Below, piece after piece: positions 27,042 through 34,911 of a DNA stretch of 64,000 bases. The notes under the pieces were generated by a model. The model was not told the DNA's origin, made no database searches, and saw only the letters and a list, made by a program, of their open reading frames with translations. The DNA is from Pseudomonas kribbensis (lineage in GTDB: Bacteria; Pseudomonadota; Gammaproteobacteria; Pseudomonadales; Pseudomonadaceae): assembly GCF_003352185.1 (NCBI RefSeq), contig NZ_CP029608.1, positions 2,728,001-2,792,000 on the forward strand. The letters run 5' to 3'. The translations under genes were made by a program, and so were the position numbers. Position 1 is the stretch's first letter. Each line of letters starts with the position of its first letter.

Positions 27042-28505
27042 TCACACCAACGTACTCGGCGCCACCCCCAGCAACCCCGTCAACGTGTTCATGATCGCCT
27101 GCTGACGGGCCCGGTCGGTCTGGTGCCTGGCCTCGGCCGCCGCGACATCGGCGTGGCAGTGCGGGCAGATCGATTCGTGGGGATGAATGTACTGCAGGCA
27201 ACTGCGGCACAGCGCCAGTTGCACGGGGATGCGTCCTTCCTCCGGCGATTTCTGGCCCTGATTGATCCAGGCGAGTTTGATCACCTGGCCGCTGTCGCTG
27301 ACGCTGCTGACTTGTTCGCCGGTGTCGATGCGTTCGGTGATCAGGTCGAAACGGCCAACGGCGAAGGAACGCTGCGCCGCGTCTTCGATCTTGACGATAC
27401 GCTCGCGCAGTCCGCGTTTTTGCAGTTCCAGGGTGCGGTAATGGCAGTACGGGTTGTTGCCGGGTTTGCCCAGCAATGAGTGCGAGGTCCAGGTGCAGCC
27501 GCCCCGGCAAACGTCGTTGTAATAGCAGCTGCGGCAATAGCCCCACAGGTCGTCGACCGAGCGCAGGCGACCGAAGTGGATGCCTTCGCTGTAATGCCAG
27601 ATATCGTGCAGGCTCATGTTGCGCACGTTGCCGCCGGAGAAACCGACGGTCGCCAGTGACGGGCAGCCTTTCACCGTGCCGTCCGCTTCGAGCGCCAGCA
27701 CGGTCTGACCCGCCGCGCAGCCGCTCCAGTGCACGCGCTCGTCACCGAAGCCGCGCCACAAATGTTCGTAAGGGCCGTAATAGCCGATGTTGTTGCCGAC
27801 GTTCATCAGCAGGCCGCGATCCACGCCTTCGCGGTACAACCGCGCGAGCAGCGGCATCACTTCCAGCAATTGATAGGGTTGTAGCAAGAGTTCCGGGTGA
27901 TCCACGGCATTGCCCATGGCCACGGTGATCTGGATCTGCCAGTGGGTGGCGCCGAGTTCGATGATGGTGTCCATCAACTCCGGCAAGTCAGGCAGAGTCG
28001 CCGCACCGATCTGGGTGTTGACGCTCACCGCCAGCCCGGACGCCTTGGCCCGACGCAGGGTGTCGACCGCCTTGTCGAACGAACCGGGCACGTTGCGCAC
28101 TTTGTCGTGCAATGGCGCGAGCCCGTCCAGAGAGATTCCGACCCCGTTGAGGCCCGCGTCTACCGCAGCCTGCATCTTCGCCGGCGTCAGATTGCGTCCG
28201 CCGGTCTGGATCGCGCAGTACATGCCGTGGTCGTGGATGGCCTGGATCAGTTGCGTCCAGTCTTTGCGCAGATAGGCTTCGCCGCCGATCAGGGTGATCT
28301 CGCGGGTGCCGAGGGCAGCGAGGGAATCGATGACATCTAGGCATTCACGGGTGTTGAGTTCATCGGGGCGTCGATGTCCCGCGCGCGAGCCGCAATGCAG
28401 GCATTTGAGGTCGCAGGCCAGGGTGATTTCCCAGACCACGTGCACCGGCACGTAGCGTTTGAGATCGGTGTCACTGAGGTAGCGGGCAGGGCGGATGTCT
28501 GTCAT
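27042..28505 (-). CDS. radical SAM/SPASM enzyme, Y-X10-GDL-associated type
   Basis: A 487-residue radical S-adenosylmethionine enzyme. The catalytic 4Fe-4S motif is C31-x3-C35-x2-C38 ('CDLKCLHC'), in a TIM-barrel opening 'VHVVWEITLACDL'. 'ITLIGGEAYLRKDW' carries the GGE motif that contacts SAM. The SPASM region (about 280-385) offers 'GCAAG', 'GCPSL', 'CRSC', 'CRGGC' and 'YCHY' for auxiliary clusters, as in peptide-modifying maturases. An added C-terminal zinc ribbon-like element, C433-x2-C436-x10-C447-x2-C450, is unusual. The three genes upstream on the same strand encode proteins with the Y-X10-GDL motif, for which a dedicated radical SAM family is named. It is therefore the probable modifier of those proteins; the modification is unknown. 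Confidence 0.9.
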   Translation of the reverse strand: MTDIRPARYLSDTDLKRYVPVHVVWEITLACDLKCLHCGSRAGHRRPDELNTRECLDVIDSLAALGTREITLIGGEAYLRKDWTQLIQAIHDHGMYCAIQTGGRNLTPAKMQAAVDAGLNGVGISLDGLAPLHDKVRNVPGSFDKAVDTLRRAKASGLAVSVNTQIGAATLPDLPELMDTIIELGATHWQIQITVAMGNAVDHPELLLQPYQLLEVMPLLARLYREGVDRGLLMNVGNNIGYYGPYEHLWRGFGDERVHWSGCAAGQTVLALEADGTVKGCPSLATVGFSGGNVRNMSLHDIWHYSEGIHFGRLRSVDDLWGYCRSCYYNDVCRGGCTWTSHSLLGKPGNNPYCHYRTLELQKRGLRERIVKIEDAAQRSFAVGRFDLITERIDTGEQVSSVSDSGQVIKLAWINQGQKSPEEGRIPVQLALCRSCLQYIHPHESICPHCHADVAAAEARHQTDRARQQAIMNTLTGLLGVAPSTLV

Positions 28506-28604
28506 GGGAGATCCTTGCGCACGGTCCTGTGCGCGGCACGATTGGACTGACCTTGAAATCCGGCAAGACGCCAGGCGCGAAGGATCGCGCCCGGCGCATG
28601 CGGT

Positions 28605-29186
28605 TTAGCGTGCTTCCAGTCGGGCAATCTCCGCGTTCAGTTGCTCAAGGGCACTGCGCAATGCGCCTTCGTGGGCCAGTTGCTGCTCACCCTGTTGCAC
28701 GGCGGTCTTGAGCTGTGCCAGATCCCCGCTGGTCTGAGCCTGTTGCACGGCAACGGCGTACAGCGGCACGTGTGGATGCGGCACCGGTTGCGGCTCCACG
28801 GTTTGAGCCTGATGCACAGCGACGTGTTTTACGACGTGCCATTGGCCTTGCTCTTCGTAGCGGTAGTCGGCAAAACCGCTGGCCCAGTCACCGCCGAGAA
28901 TGCCTTTGAGATGGAAGGTCTGGGCGATCTGGCTGAGCGGGCCGCTCGGGCTGCCGGCCAGGTTGAGGATGATGTGGTTCTCGACCGCCGAGGTCAGCTT
29001 GACCTGGCTGTAATCGCCCCAGACCTGAGCCCGAAAATTAACAGTAGGCCAGGTAGCCTGAAATACACTGGCTACACCGCTGACTTTCTTGCTGACGGTA
29101 TTGACCAGCAGATCCAGGATCAAGACAGGTGCGCCGAGTAAATCGTTTCTGACAATGAGGCGAGTATGGAAAAGTCCGATCGACAT
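28605..29186 (-). CDS. DUF1842/DUF1843-like Y-X10-GDL protein
   Basis: A 193-residue protein with no signal peptide. The N-terminal 115 residues are beta-rich ('LLGAPVLILDLLVNTVSKKV', 'FRAQVWGDYSQVKL', 'WASGFADYRYEEQGQWH') and resemble DUF1842. A Pro/His/Gln linker leads to a C-terminal helix pair whose first helix holds Y143-x10-GDL154-156 ('LYAVAVQQAQTSGDL'), as in DUF1843. The C-terminus ends 'IARLEAR', parallel to 'LSRLQSR' and 'VSRLEKP' in the two sister proteins. An AAGGAAG site precedes the ATG. It lies 99 bases upstream of the radical SAM gene, so it is a likely substrate or scaffold. Function is unknown. Confidence 0.8.
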   Translation of the reverse strand: MSIGLFHTRLIVRNDLLGAPVLILDLLVNTVSKKVSGVASVFQATWPTVNFRAQVWGDYSQVKLTSAVENHIILNLAGSPSGPLSQIAQTFHLKGILGGDWASGFADYRYEEQGQWHVVKHVAVHQAQTVEPQPVPHPHVPLYAVAVQQAQTSGDLAQLKTAVQQGEQQLAHEGALRSALEQLNAEIARLEAR

Positions 29187-29226
29187 GATGCTGCTTCCTT
29201 GAATGATGATGGAGTCCAGTGGCCGA

Positions 29227-29862
29227 TCAGCGACTTTGCAGGCGGCTGAGTTCGTTTTTTGCGGTATCCAGCGCGATCCGCAATTGCGGTAGCTGCTCCA
29301 GTTGCTGCTTGGCCAGTGCGGCCAGGCTTTTCATCTGGGCCAGGTCGCCGGCGGCGATGGCGCTCTGGATGGGGGCGGCGTACAGCGGCATGATCGGACG
29401 GTGTGGCTGGATCACGGGGCCGGGATGGAAAGGCTGAAAGGCGTTAGATGGCACCGACTCGACCAGATGCGCCGGGGCATTGGTGACTTCGATCCATTGA
29501 GAACCGTTGTAGTACTCGTAATTGGCGACACCTTCTCTCCAGTCAGTACCGACTACCAGCCGGATCTTGAAGTTGACGATGGAGTTGGAGCCTGGACCGC
29601 CATGATTGCCCTGGGCGGTGATCAGGATCTTGCTGACACCGGGGGACATGACGGTGAGATAGGTGTACTCACCCCATACATCGGAATGCAGGTCGAGCGG
29701 CGGATTGACGGCTTGGGTGATGGTGGCATTGCCGTTGACTTGCTCCTGAGGCGTTGAAACCAGGAGGTTGAGTACCAGGCTTGGTGCGCCAGGCAGTCCC
29801 GTGCTGATCCGGTAGCTCACCGGAAACAGACCGACGTTTTGTTGCGAAACAGAACCAGACAT
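29227..29862 (-). CDS. DUF1842/DUF1843-like Y-X10-GDL protein
   Basis: A 211-residue protein. The start is ATG 29862, eight bases after GGAGG; an ATG at 29877 overlaps that site. It has the same plan as its neighbour at 28605-29186: a beta-rich N-terminal domain ('APSLVLNLLVSTPQEQVNG', 'SDVWGEYTYLTV', 'WREGVANYEYYNGSQW'), a Pro-rich linker, and a C-terminal helix pair with Y161-x10-GDL172-174 ('YAAPIQSAIAAGDL'). The two proteins are diverged paralogues sharing spacing and end. It has no export signal. It is probably co-transcribed with the radical SAM gene. Confidence 0.8.
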   Translation of the reverse strand: MSGSVSQQNVGLFPVSYRISTGLPGAPSLVLNLLVSTPQEQVNGNATITQAVNPPLDLHSDVWGEYTYLTVMSPGVSKILITAQGNHGGPGSNSIVNFKIRLVVGTDWREGVANYEYYNGSQWIEVTNAPAHLVESVPSNAFQPFHPGPVIQPHRPIMPLYAAPIQSAIAAGDLAQMKSLAALAKQQLEQLPQLRIALDTAKNELSRLQSR

Positions 29863-29895
29863 GTGAATTGCCTCCATTGCAATGTGGGAAATGAC

Positions 29896-30081
29896 CTAGG
29901 GTTTTTCCAGACGGGAAACTTCTTTGGCCAGTTTTTCGTACGCGGTTTGCAGCTCCTTCGCTTCCGGCTTCGTTGAATCGCGCTGCTTCAACAAAGTCTT
30001 CATCTGTTGCAGATCGCCGCCCGTGATGGCGCTCTGGATGGCGACGCCGTACGGCGGCATGTTGTGTTTTGAGCCAGTCAT
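29896..30081 (-). CDS. 61-residue DUF1843-like Y-X10-GDL peptide
   Basis: A short protein consisting almost wholly of the motif domain: 'PPYGVAIQSAITGGDLQQMK' places Y11 ten residues before GDL22-24, followed by a charged helix ending 'VSRLEKP'. ATG 30081 is chosen because GAGGAAACC stands before it; the upstream ATGs at 30114 and 30174 lack spaced sites and would add a non-conserved leader. It is the first gene of the group and the best candidate for a precursor-like peptide, because it equals the C-terminal domain of its two larger sisters. There is no obvious leader cleavage motif such as GG or a Cys-rich core. Confidence 0.8.
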   Translation of the reverse strand: MTGSKHNMPPYGVAIQSAITGGDLQQMKTLLKQRDSTKPEAKELQTAYEKLAKEVSRLEKP

Positions 30082-30640
30082 ATAGAGGGTTTCCTCGTGG
30101 TGGTTGCCGAACATCCCCTTCAGGCGAGGGGCGTCTTTCCTGACAGGCAGGCGACAGCCAGCGGCAGGAAACACTGGCGACAGTGGTGCCTGGCGAGGTG
30201 ATGGCCTGATCCGTCCGGATCCGTCAAATCGTGGTGATTGAATGGGCGCCGATGCGACGCCGCGGGCGTCAGCCGAAACCGTCCGGTCTGCTGTCCGGCC
30301 TGCCGTTCGGAACTGGGAGGCGCGTCTGCCGTGGCAGAGGGCAAGAGAAGTTCGCCTGTACGTTGGTCATCTTTCTGTCCTTGATAGAAAGCAACGAAAC
30401 ACAGGGATAGGTTGTTCACTCATCAAGAGTGCATTAACCCGCAAGCACAAAAACCATCCCTGATTTTTCTTCCAGTGCTGCTGATGGCGTTCGTCGATGG
30501 ACGTTTGCCAAGTGGCCAGCATATCGCCAGCCACGCAACCCTAGTCCTGTTTGTTCGGGGCTGCCAGAAAAAGCGCCGAACGGTCATGGCCGCTGCTATC
30601 CTGCGCGAATCATGAAGCAGGCAGTGGATGAGCGCGCTGT
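30082..30640. promoter_or_regulatory. 559-base divergent intergenic region
   Basis: It separates the Y-X10-GDL/radical SAM genes (minus) from a LysR gene (plus). No convincing gene is seen; frames here lack ribosome sites and family resemblance. A small stem, CTTTCT (30371-30376) with AGAAAG (30386-30391), is the only clear dyad. Promoters for both sides must lie here. GC drops around 30400-30470, where AT-rich hexamers are most likely, but I cannot fix them. Confidence 0.45.
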
Positions 30641-31558
30641 ATGAACACGAATCGTGACCAGTTTCCCTTGCCCGAAGACCTCAAGGTATTCCTGACGGTC
30701 ATCCGCAAGAACAGCTTTGCCAGCGCCGCCGACGAGTTGGGCTATTCGCCGGCCTACGTCAGCAAACGCATCGCGGTGCTCGAAAGCACGCTCTCGACAA
30801 AACTGTTGCACCGCACCACCCGGCGCATCGCCCTGACCGACGATGGCGAGCGGGTACGGATCTGGGCGGAAAAGCTGCTGGGGGATTTCGATGATTTCCT
30901 CGGCGAGATGGCCCAGGCCCGGCACCAGCCAGCCGGGTCGCTGCACATTTGCAGCAGCTTTGGTTTCGGCCGCAATCACGTCGCACCGGCGATCAGCCAA
31001 CTGGCCCGAACCTGCCCGAAGCTCGACATTCGCCTGGACGTGTTCGACCGCGTAGTTGATCTGGTGGGCGAGGGCTTCGACCTGGAGATTCTGGTGGGCG
31101 ATGACCTGCCGGGCCAGCACCTGGCGCGCAAACTGGTCAGCAACCGGCGGGTGCTGTGCGCCACGCCGGACTACCTAGAGCGCCGGGGCACGCCGCAAAC
31201 CCTCGAAGATCTGCAAGACCACGATTGCCTGGTGCTGAAGGAACGCAACAATGCGTTCGGCATCTGGGAACTCACCAAGGACGGGCAGCAGGAATCGGTG
31301 CGGGTCAGCGGCCCGTTGTCCTCCAACAGTGGCGAGATCGTGATGGAGTGGGCCCTGAGTGGTGGCGGGATTCTGTTGCGCTCGATGTGGGACGTCAAAC
31401 CGATGCTCAAGCAAGGACGGCTGGTGCAGGTGCTGGCGGATTACACCCAGAGCGCCAACGTCTGGGCGGTGTACCCGACACGGCTCAGCGAGTCGGCCAA
31501 ATTGCGGGTCTGCGTGGAGTTTCTCGAAGAGTATTTCCGCGACTTGTCTGTCGAATGA
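30641..31558 (+). CDS. LysR-family regulator, DmlR-like
   Basis: A 305-residue LysR-type regulator. The N-terminal winged helix ('LKVFLTVIRKNSFASAADEL' then 'SPAYVSKRIAVLES') is followed by the effector-binding domain from about residue 95. The 'FGRNHVAPAISQL' and 'DLEILVGDDLPG' segments resemble the DmlR group, whose E. coli member controls D-malate use. It converges on the LeuDC-like genes across a shared terminator, so it is not in their transcript. It could regulate them or the radical SAM locus behind it. The effector is unknown. Confidence 0.88.
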   Translation: MNTNRDQFPLPEDLKVFLTVIRKNSFASAADELGYSPAYVSKRIAVLESTLSTKLLHRTTRRIALTDDGERVRIWAEKLLGDFDDFLGEMAQARHQPAGSLHICSSFGFGRNHVAPAISQLARTCPKLDIRLDVFDRVVDLVGEGFDLEILVGDDLPGQHLARKLVSNRRVLCATPDYLERRGTPQTLEDLQDHDCLVLKERNNAFGIWELTKDGQQESVRVSGPLSSNSGEIVMEWALSGGGILLRSMWDVKPMLKQGRLVQVLADYTQSANVWAVYPTRLSESAKLRVCVEFLEEYFRDLSVE

Positions 31559-31592
31559 AAAACCGGGTGGTTCAGTGAACCACCCGGTTTTT
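31558..31592. terminator. bidirectional terminator
   Basis: AAAAACCGGGTGGTTCA and TGAACCACCCGGTTTTT form a perfect inverted repeat around one base, giving A/T runs on both sides. It serves both the convergent LysR gene and the leuD-like gene. Confidence 0.92.
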
Positions 31593-31596
31593 GTGT

Positions 31597-32205
31597 TCAG
31601 CCCAACCAAGGGTTTTCCGCGAGATGTCGTGCCTCGAACGCGCGAATCTGCCCGGCCCGTTGCAGCGTCGTGCCGATGGCGTCCAGCCCCAGCAGCAGTG
31701 ACTGTTTGCGCAGTTCATCAATCTCGAAAGCGATCCGTGCTCCGTCCGCCAGTTCGATGGTTTGCTCGGGCAGGTTCACACGGATATGCGCAGTTGCCGG
31801 AACGCTGATGACTTCGGCAACCTGCTTCAACTGCGCGGCATCGAGCTGAATTGCCAACACGCCGTTGCGCTGACAGTTGTCATAGAAGATCCCGGCGAAC
31901 GTGGTGCCGATCAGCGCCCGGATCCCGACCTGCTTCAAGCCCCACACCGCGTGTTCACGGCTTGAGCCGCAACCGAAGTTGGGGCCGGTCACCAGAAACG
32001 CCGCGTCCTGCCAGGCGGGCTGATTGAGCACGAACCCGGGATTGGGTTCGCCCGAGGCCAGAAAACGCAGATCGAAGAACAGCCCCCGGTCCAGCCCCTG
32101 ACGATCGATGCCCTTGAGGAACTGCTTGGGCATGATCACGTCGGTGTCGATGTTGGCCGCCAGAAACGGCGCGGCGCTGCCGCTGATAGTGGTGAACGGT
32201 TGCAT
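31597..32205 (-). CDS. leuD: LeuD-like hydro-lyase small subunit
   Basis: A 202-residue small subunit of an aconitase-superfamily hydro-lyase, containing the swivel domain. 'PNFGCGSSREHAVWGLKQVG' is the strongly conserved family motif, and 'NQPAWQDAAFLVTG' precedes it. Its length fits LeuD (about 200-215). It pairs with the large subunit three bases upstream. Pseudomonas normally has leucine-pathway leuCD elsewhere beside leuB, and there is no leuB here, so this may be a second copy serving a related substrate such as citramalate or citraconate. That substrate assignment is inference. Confidence 0.9.
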   Translation of the reverse strand: MQPFTTISGSAAPFLAANIDTDVIMPKQFLKGIDRQGLDRGLFFDLRFLASGEPNPGFVLNQPAWQDAAFLVTGPNFGCGSSREHAVWGLKQVGIRALIGTTFAGIFYDNCQRNGVLAIQLDAAQLKQVAEVISVPATAHIRVNLPEQTIELADGARIAFEIDELRKQSLLLGLDAIGTTLQRAGQIRAFEARHLAENPWLG

Positions 32206-32208
32206 GGC

Positions 32209-33630
32209 TCAAACTCCCGGCGCGAAGGCGCGCACGTCAGTCAAATGTCCGGTGATGGCGGCTGCGGCGACCATCGCCGGGCTCATCAGATGGGTGCGCG
32301 CACCGGCGCCCTGACGACCTTCGAAGTTGCGATTGGTGCTGGATGCACAGCGATCACCGGGCGCGAGGACGTCGTCGTTCATCGCCAGGCACATCGAGCA
32401 ACCCGATTGCCGCCATTCGAAACCGGCGTCGCGAAAGATCTGGGCCAGCCCTTCGTCTTCCGCCTGATCGCGCACCAGCGTCGAGCCGGGCACGATCATC
32501 GCCCGCACGTGGGGCGCCACGTGCTTGCCGCGCACCACACGAGCCACGTCACGCAAATCTTCGATCCGCGCATTGGTGCACGAGCCGATGAACGCGTGGC
32601 TGATCACCACTTCGCTCAGCGGCATGCCGGGTTTCAATCCCATGTAGTCGAGGGCGCGTTGCAGACCCTGACGCAGAATCGGGTCGGGCTGGCTGGCCGG
32701 GTCCGGCACTCGTCCCCCGACCGGGGAGGCCTGATCCGGGCTGGTGCCCCAGGTGACCATCGGTTCCAGCGCCGAGACATCCAGGCTGACTTCACTGTCG
32801 AACACCGCGCCATGGTCGCTGTGCAGGCCTTTCCAGCGCTCGACCGCTTGCTCCCAGAGTTCGCCTTTCGGCGCACGCGGCTTGAGTTGCAGATAGGCGA
32901 AGACCTTGTCGTCCGGCGCCATGAACGCCCCACGGGCGCCGGCCTCCACGGCCATGTTGCAGATGGTCATGCGTGCTTCGACGCTGAGGTCGCTGATCGC
33001 CGGGCCGGTGAATTCGATGGCATAACCTGTGGCTCCCGAAGCACCGATCTGCTCGATCAGCGCCATGATGATGTCTTTCGACGTGACACCCGCCCTCAGC
33101 TCACCGTTGACCGTCACCCGCATGGTTTTCAGGCGTTTGTAGACCAGGGTCTGCGTTGCCAGCAGGTGCTCGATTTCCGAGGTGCCGATGCCGAAACCGA
33201 ACGCACCCAGTGCGCCGTAAGTGGTGGTGTGGCTGTCACCGGCCGCCACCACCATGCCCGGCAAAATGAAACCCTGTTCCGGCGCCACGACGTGTTCGAT
33301 GCCTTGGCGCTTGTCCAGCACATCGAACAGCTCGATGCCGAAGTCGCGGCAATTCTCTTCGAAATACGACACCTGCCGCGCACCTCCGGCGTCGGGCATG
33401 GTCGCGATGCGGGTGGGTGCGGTGGGGTTCACATGATCGACCACCGCCAACGTCGCAGCGGGGCGCCAGACTTTGCGCCCGGCGTCGCGCAAACCGCTGA
33501 AGGCTTGCGGGCTGGTGTATTCGTTGGCGACCTGGCGGTCGATGTAGAGCAGCACGTGGCCCTGATCGTCGAGGGTGCAGACGGTGTGACTGTCGATGTG
33601 CTTCCGGTACAGGGTTCTCGGGCTTTGCAT
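32209..33630 (-). CDS. leuC: LeuC-like hydro-lyase large subunit
   Basis: A 473-residue large subunit carrying the 4Fe-4S cluster of isopropylmalate isomerase-type enzymes. Cluster ligands are in 'FIGSCTNARIEDL' and 'SGCSMCLAMNDD' (two cysteines). 'GDSHTTTYGALGAFGFGIGT' and 'SSTNRNFEGRQGAGARTHL' are family signatures. The last one contains the substrate-side residues in which isopropylmalate, homoaconitate and citramalate enzymes differ, so alignment could decide the substrate. The ATG is preceded by AAAAGAG. It forms a two-gene operon with the small subunit. Confidence 0.93.
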   Translation of the reverse strand: MQSPRTLYRKHIDSHTVCTLDDQGHVLLYIDRQVANEYTSPQAFSGLRDAGRKVWRPAATLAVVDHVNPTAPTRIATMPDAGGARQVSYFEENCRDFGIELFDVLDKRQGIEHVVAPEQGFILPGMVVAAGDSHTTTYGALGAFGFGIGTSEIEHLLATQTLVYKRLKTMRVTVNGELRAGVTSKDIIMALIEQIGASGATGYAIEFTGPAISDLSVEARMTICNMAVEAGARGAFMAPDDKVFAYLQLKPRAPKGELWEQAVERWKGLHSDHGAVFDSEVSLDVSALEPMVTWGTSPDQASPVGGRVPDPASQPDPILRQGLQRALDYMGLKPGMPLSEVVISHAFIGSCTNARIEDLRDVARVVRGKHVAPHVRAMIVPGSTLVRDQAEDEGLAQIFRDAGFEWRQSGCSMCLAMNDDVLAPGDRCASSTNRNFEGRQGAGARTHLMSPAMVAAAAITGHLTDVRAFAPGV

Positions 33631-33758
33631 GGCGTTGGCTCTTTTCTGTCAGTGCAAAAACAACGTACGGACAGAGTCATTGATCGCCGAAATGGCATCA
33701 AGAGCGCTTTGGTGAAGCCATAGACCACGAAATGTGAGCAATCAAAAGCGATGAGGCG

Positions 33759-34826
33759 CTACTCGGTAGCCTCGAACGCCTCGTGATATTTCACCACGCC
33801 CACCGGCAACTCCCCACCAAACGCCAACGCCTGAAAGTACTCCGCCGGAATCCCCGGCAACTCCAGACCCGCATGGGCCTTGAAGCCGAAACGACCGTAA
33901 TAGCCCGGATCGCCAAGTACCACGCAGCCAACGCCGCCAATGCGCTGCAACTCCGTCAGTGAGGCTCTCATCAGCGCCGAGCCGATGCCTTGCTGCTGGC
34001 GGGTCGGGCACACGGAGATCGGGCCCAGGCCATACCAGCCTTGAGCGCCGGAGGAAATCGTTACGGGGGAAATGGCGACATGGCCGACCACCGTGTCGTT
34101 TTCCACTGCCACCAGCGAAACGCTGAGCTGACCGGCGTGGCGCAAGGCGTTGACGATGAATTGTTCGGTGTGGCTGGAGTGTTCTTCGTGCTGGAACGCG
34201 GCCTCGGTGATTCGGGCGATGGCGTCGATGTCTTCGGGGCGTTCGTTGCGGACGGTGATGTTTGTATTCATGCGTTCTCGGGTATCCCGGTCGATCAGGG
34301 TCCGAAGGGTTTCGAACAGCGGATCGGCGTTGGTGTATTGCTTGCCGTAGGCCAGGTTGAAGCCATAGTCGAAGTCTGGCGGATTCTGTCCTTGAGTGTG
34401 TTGTAAAAGTGTTTCCAGCTTGTCCAGTGCCTTCACGGCCTTGGCTTCTGGAGAGCCGGCGTTTTCGTAGTCGTCCCAGAGCGCAAGGATTTCGTTTCTC
34501 AGCGCGTCGTCCAGAGACCGGGTGAGCAGCAGCAAGTCGTTGCGTTCCTGTTCGCCCTTGTCGGGAAAGCCGGCTTGATCGACCGCCGGAATGTCACCGT
34601 TGATGGCCTCTCCGAGGTCGTGGATGACGCACATCTTCAGGACTTTCAGCACGTCGAGCCCGGCCAGGTCGTCGGCGAACACGATCGCCATCAGGCACAG
34701 GCGCCAGCTGTGTTCGGCGGTGCTTTCGCTGCGCCCGGAGGAAGTGTGTGCGCTTCTGAGGACGTCCTTGAGCCGTTCTGCTTCACGCAGGAATTCGAGG
34801 CGTCCCTTGATTTTTTCGAGGTTCAT
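33759..34826 (-). CDS. HD phosphohydrolase-GNAT acetyltransferase fusion
   Basis: A 355-residue two-domain protein. Residues about 1-180 are an HD-domain hydrolase of the YfbR/HDDC2 5'-deoxynucleotidase type, with metal ligands in 'STAEHSWRL' and 'VIHDLGEAINGDIP'. Residues about 188-355 are a YhbS-like GNAT acetyltransferase, with the acetyl-CoA loop 'RQQQGIGSALMRASL' and 'VVLGDPGYYGRFGF'. The join reads 'RERMNTNITVRNERPEDID'; Met186 there could be the ancestral or an internal start. Both domains commonly occur as separate proteins. No frameshift is needed to read through. Linking nucleotide clean-up to acetylation of an unknown amine is not understood. Confidence 0.85.
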   Translation of the reverse strand: MNLEKIKGRLEFLREAERLKDVLRSAHTSSGRSESTAEHSWRLCLMAIVFADDLAGLDVLKVLKMCVIHDLGEAINGDIPAVDQAGFPDKGEQERNDLLLLTRSLDDALRNEILALWDDYENAGSPEAKAVKALDKLETLLQHTQGQNPPDFDYGFNLAYGKQYTNADPLFETLRTLIDRDTRERMNTNITVRNERPEDIDAIARITEAAFQHEEHSSHTEQFIVNALRHAGQLSVSLVAVENDTVVGHVAISPVTISSGAQGWYGLGPISVCPTRQQQGIGSALMRASLTELQRIGGVGCVVLGDPGYYGRFGFKAHAGLELPGIPAEYFQALAFGGELPVGVVKYHEAFEATE

Positions 34827-34911
34827 ACAGTGGCCGGAGTAAAGAGAGCAGGGCTCAAAGCCTAGGCCCGGGCTCGATCATCGTCCACGCATAAAATATG
34901 CGGCGGGTGGC

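Noticed and set aside
30120..30419. 99-codon minus-strand frame upstream of the Y-X10-GDL genes
   Set aside because: It has no ribosome site and no motif or domain, and reads as low-complexity noncoding sequence.
32200..33723. 507-codon open frame antisense to the leuC-like gene
   Set aside because: The leuC-like gene on the minus strand has all family motifs, so this overlapping frame is a shadow.
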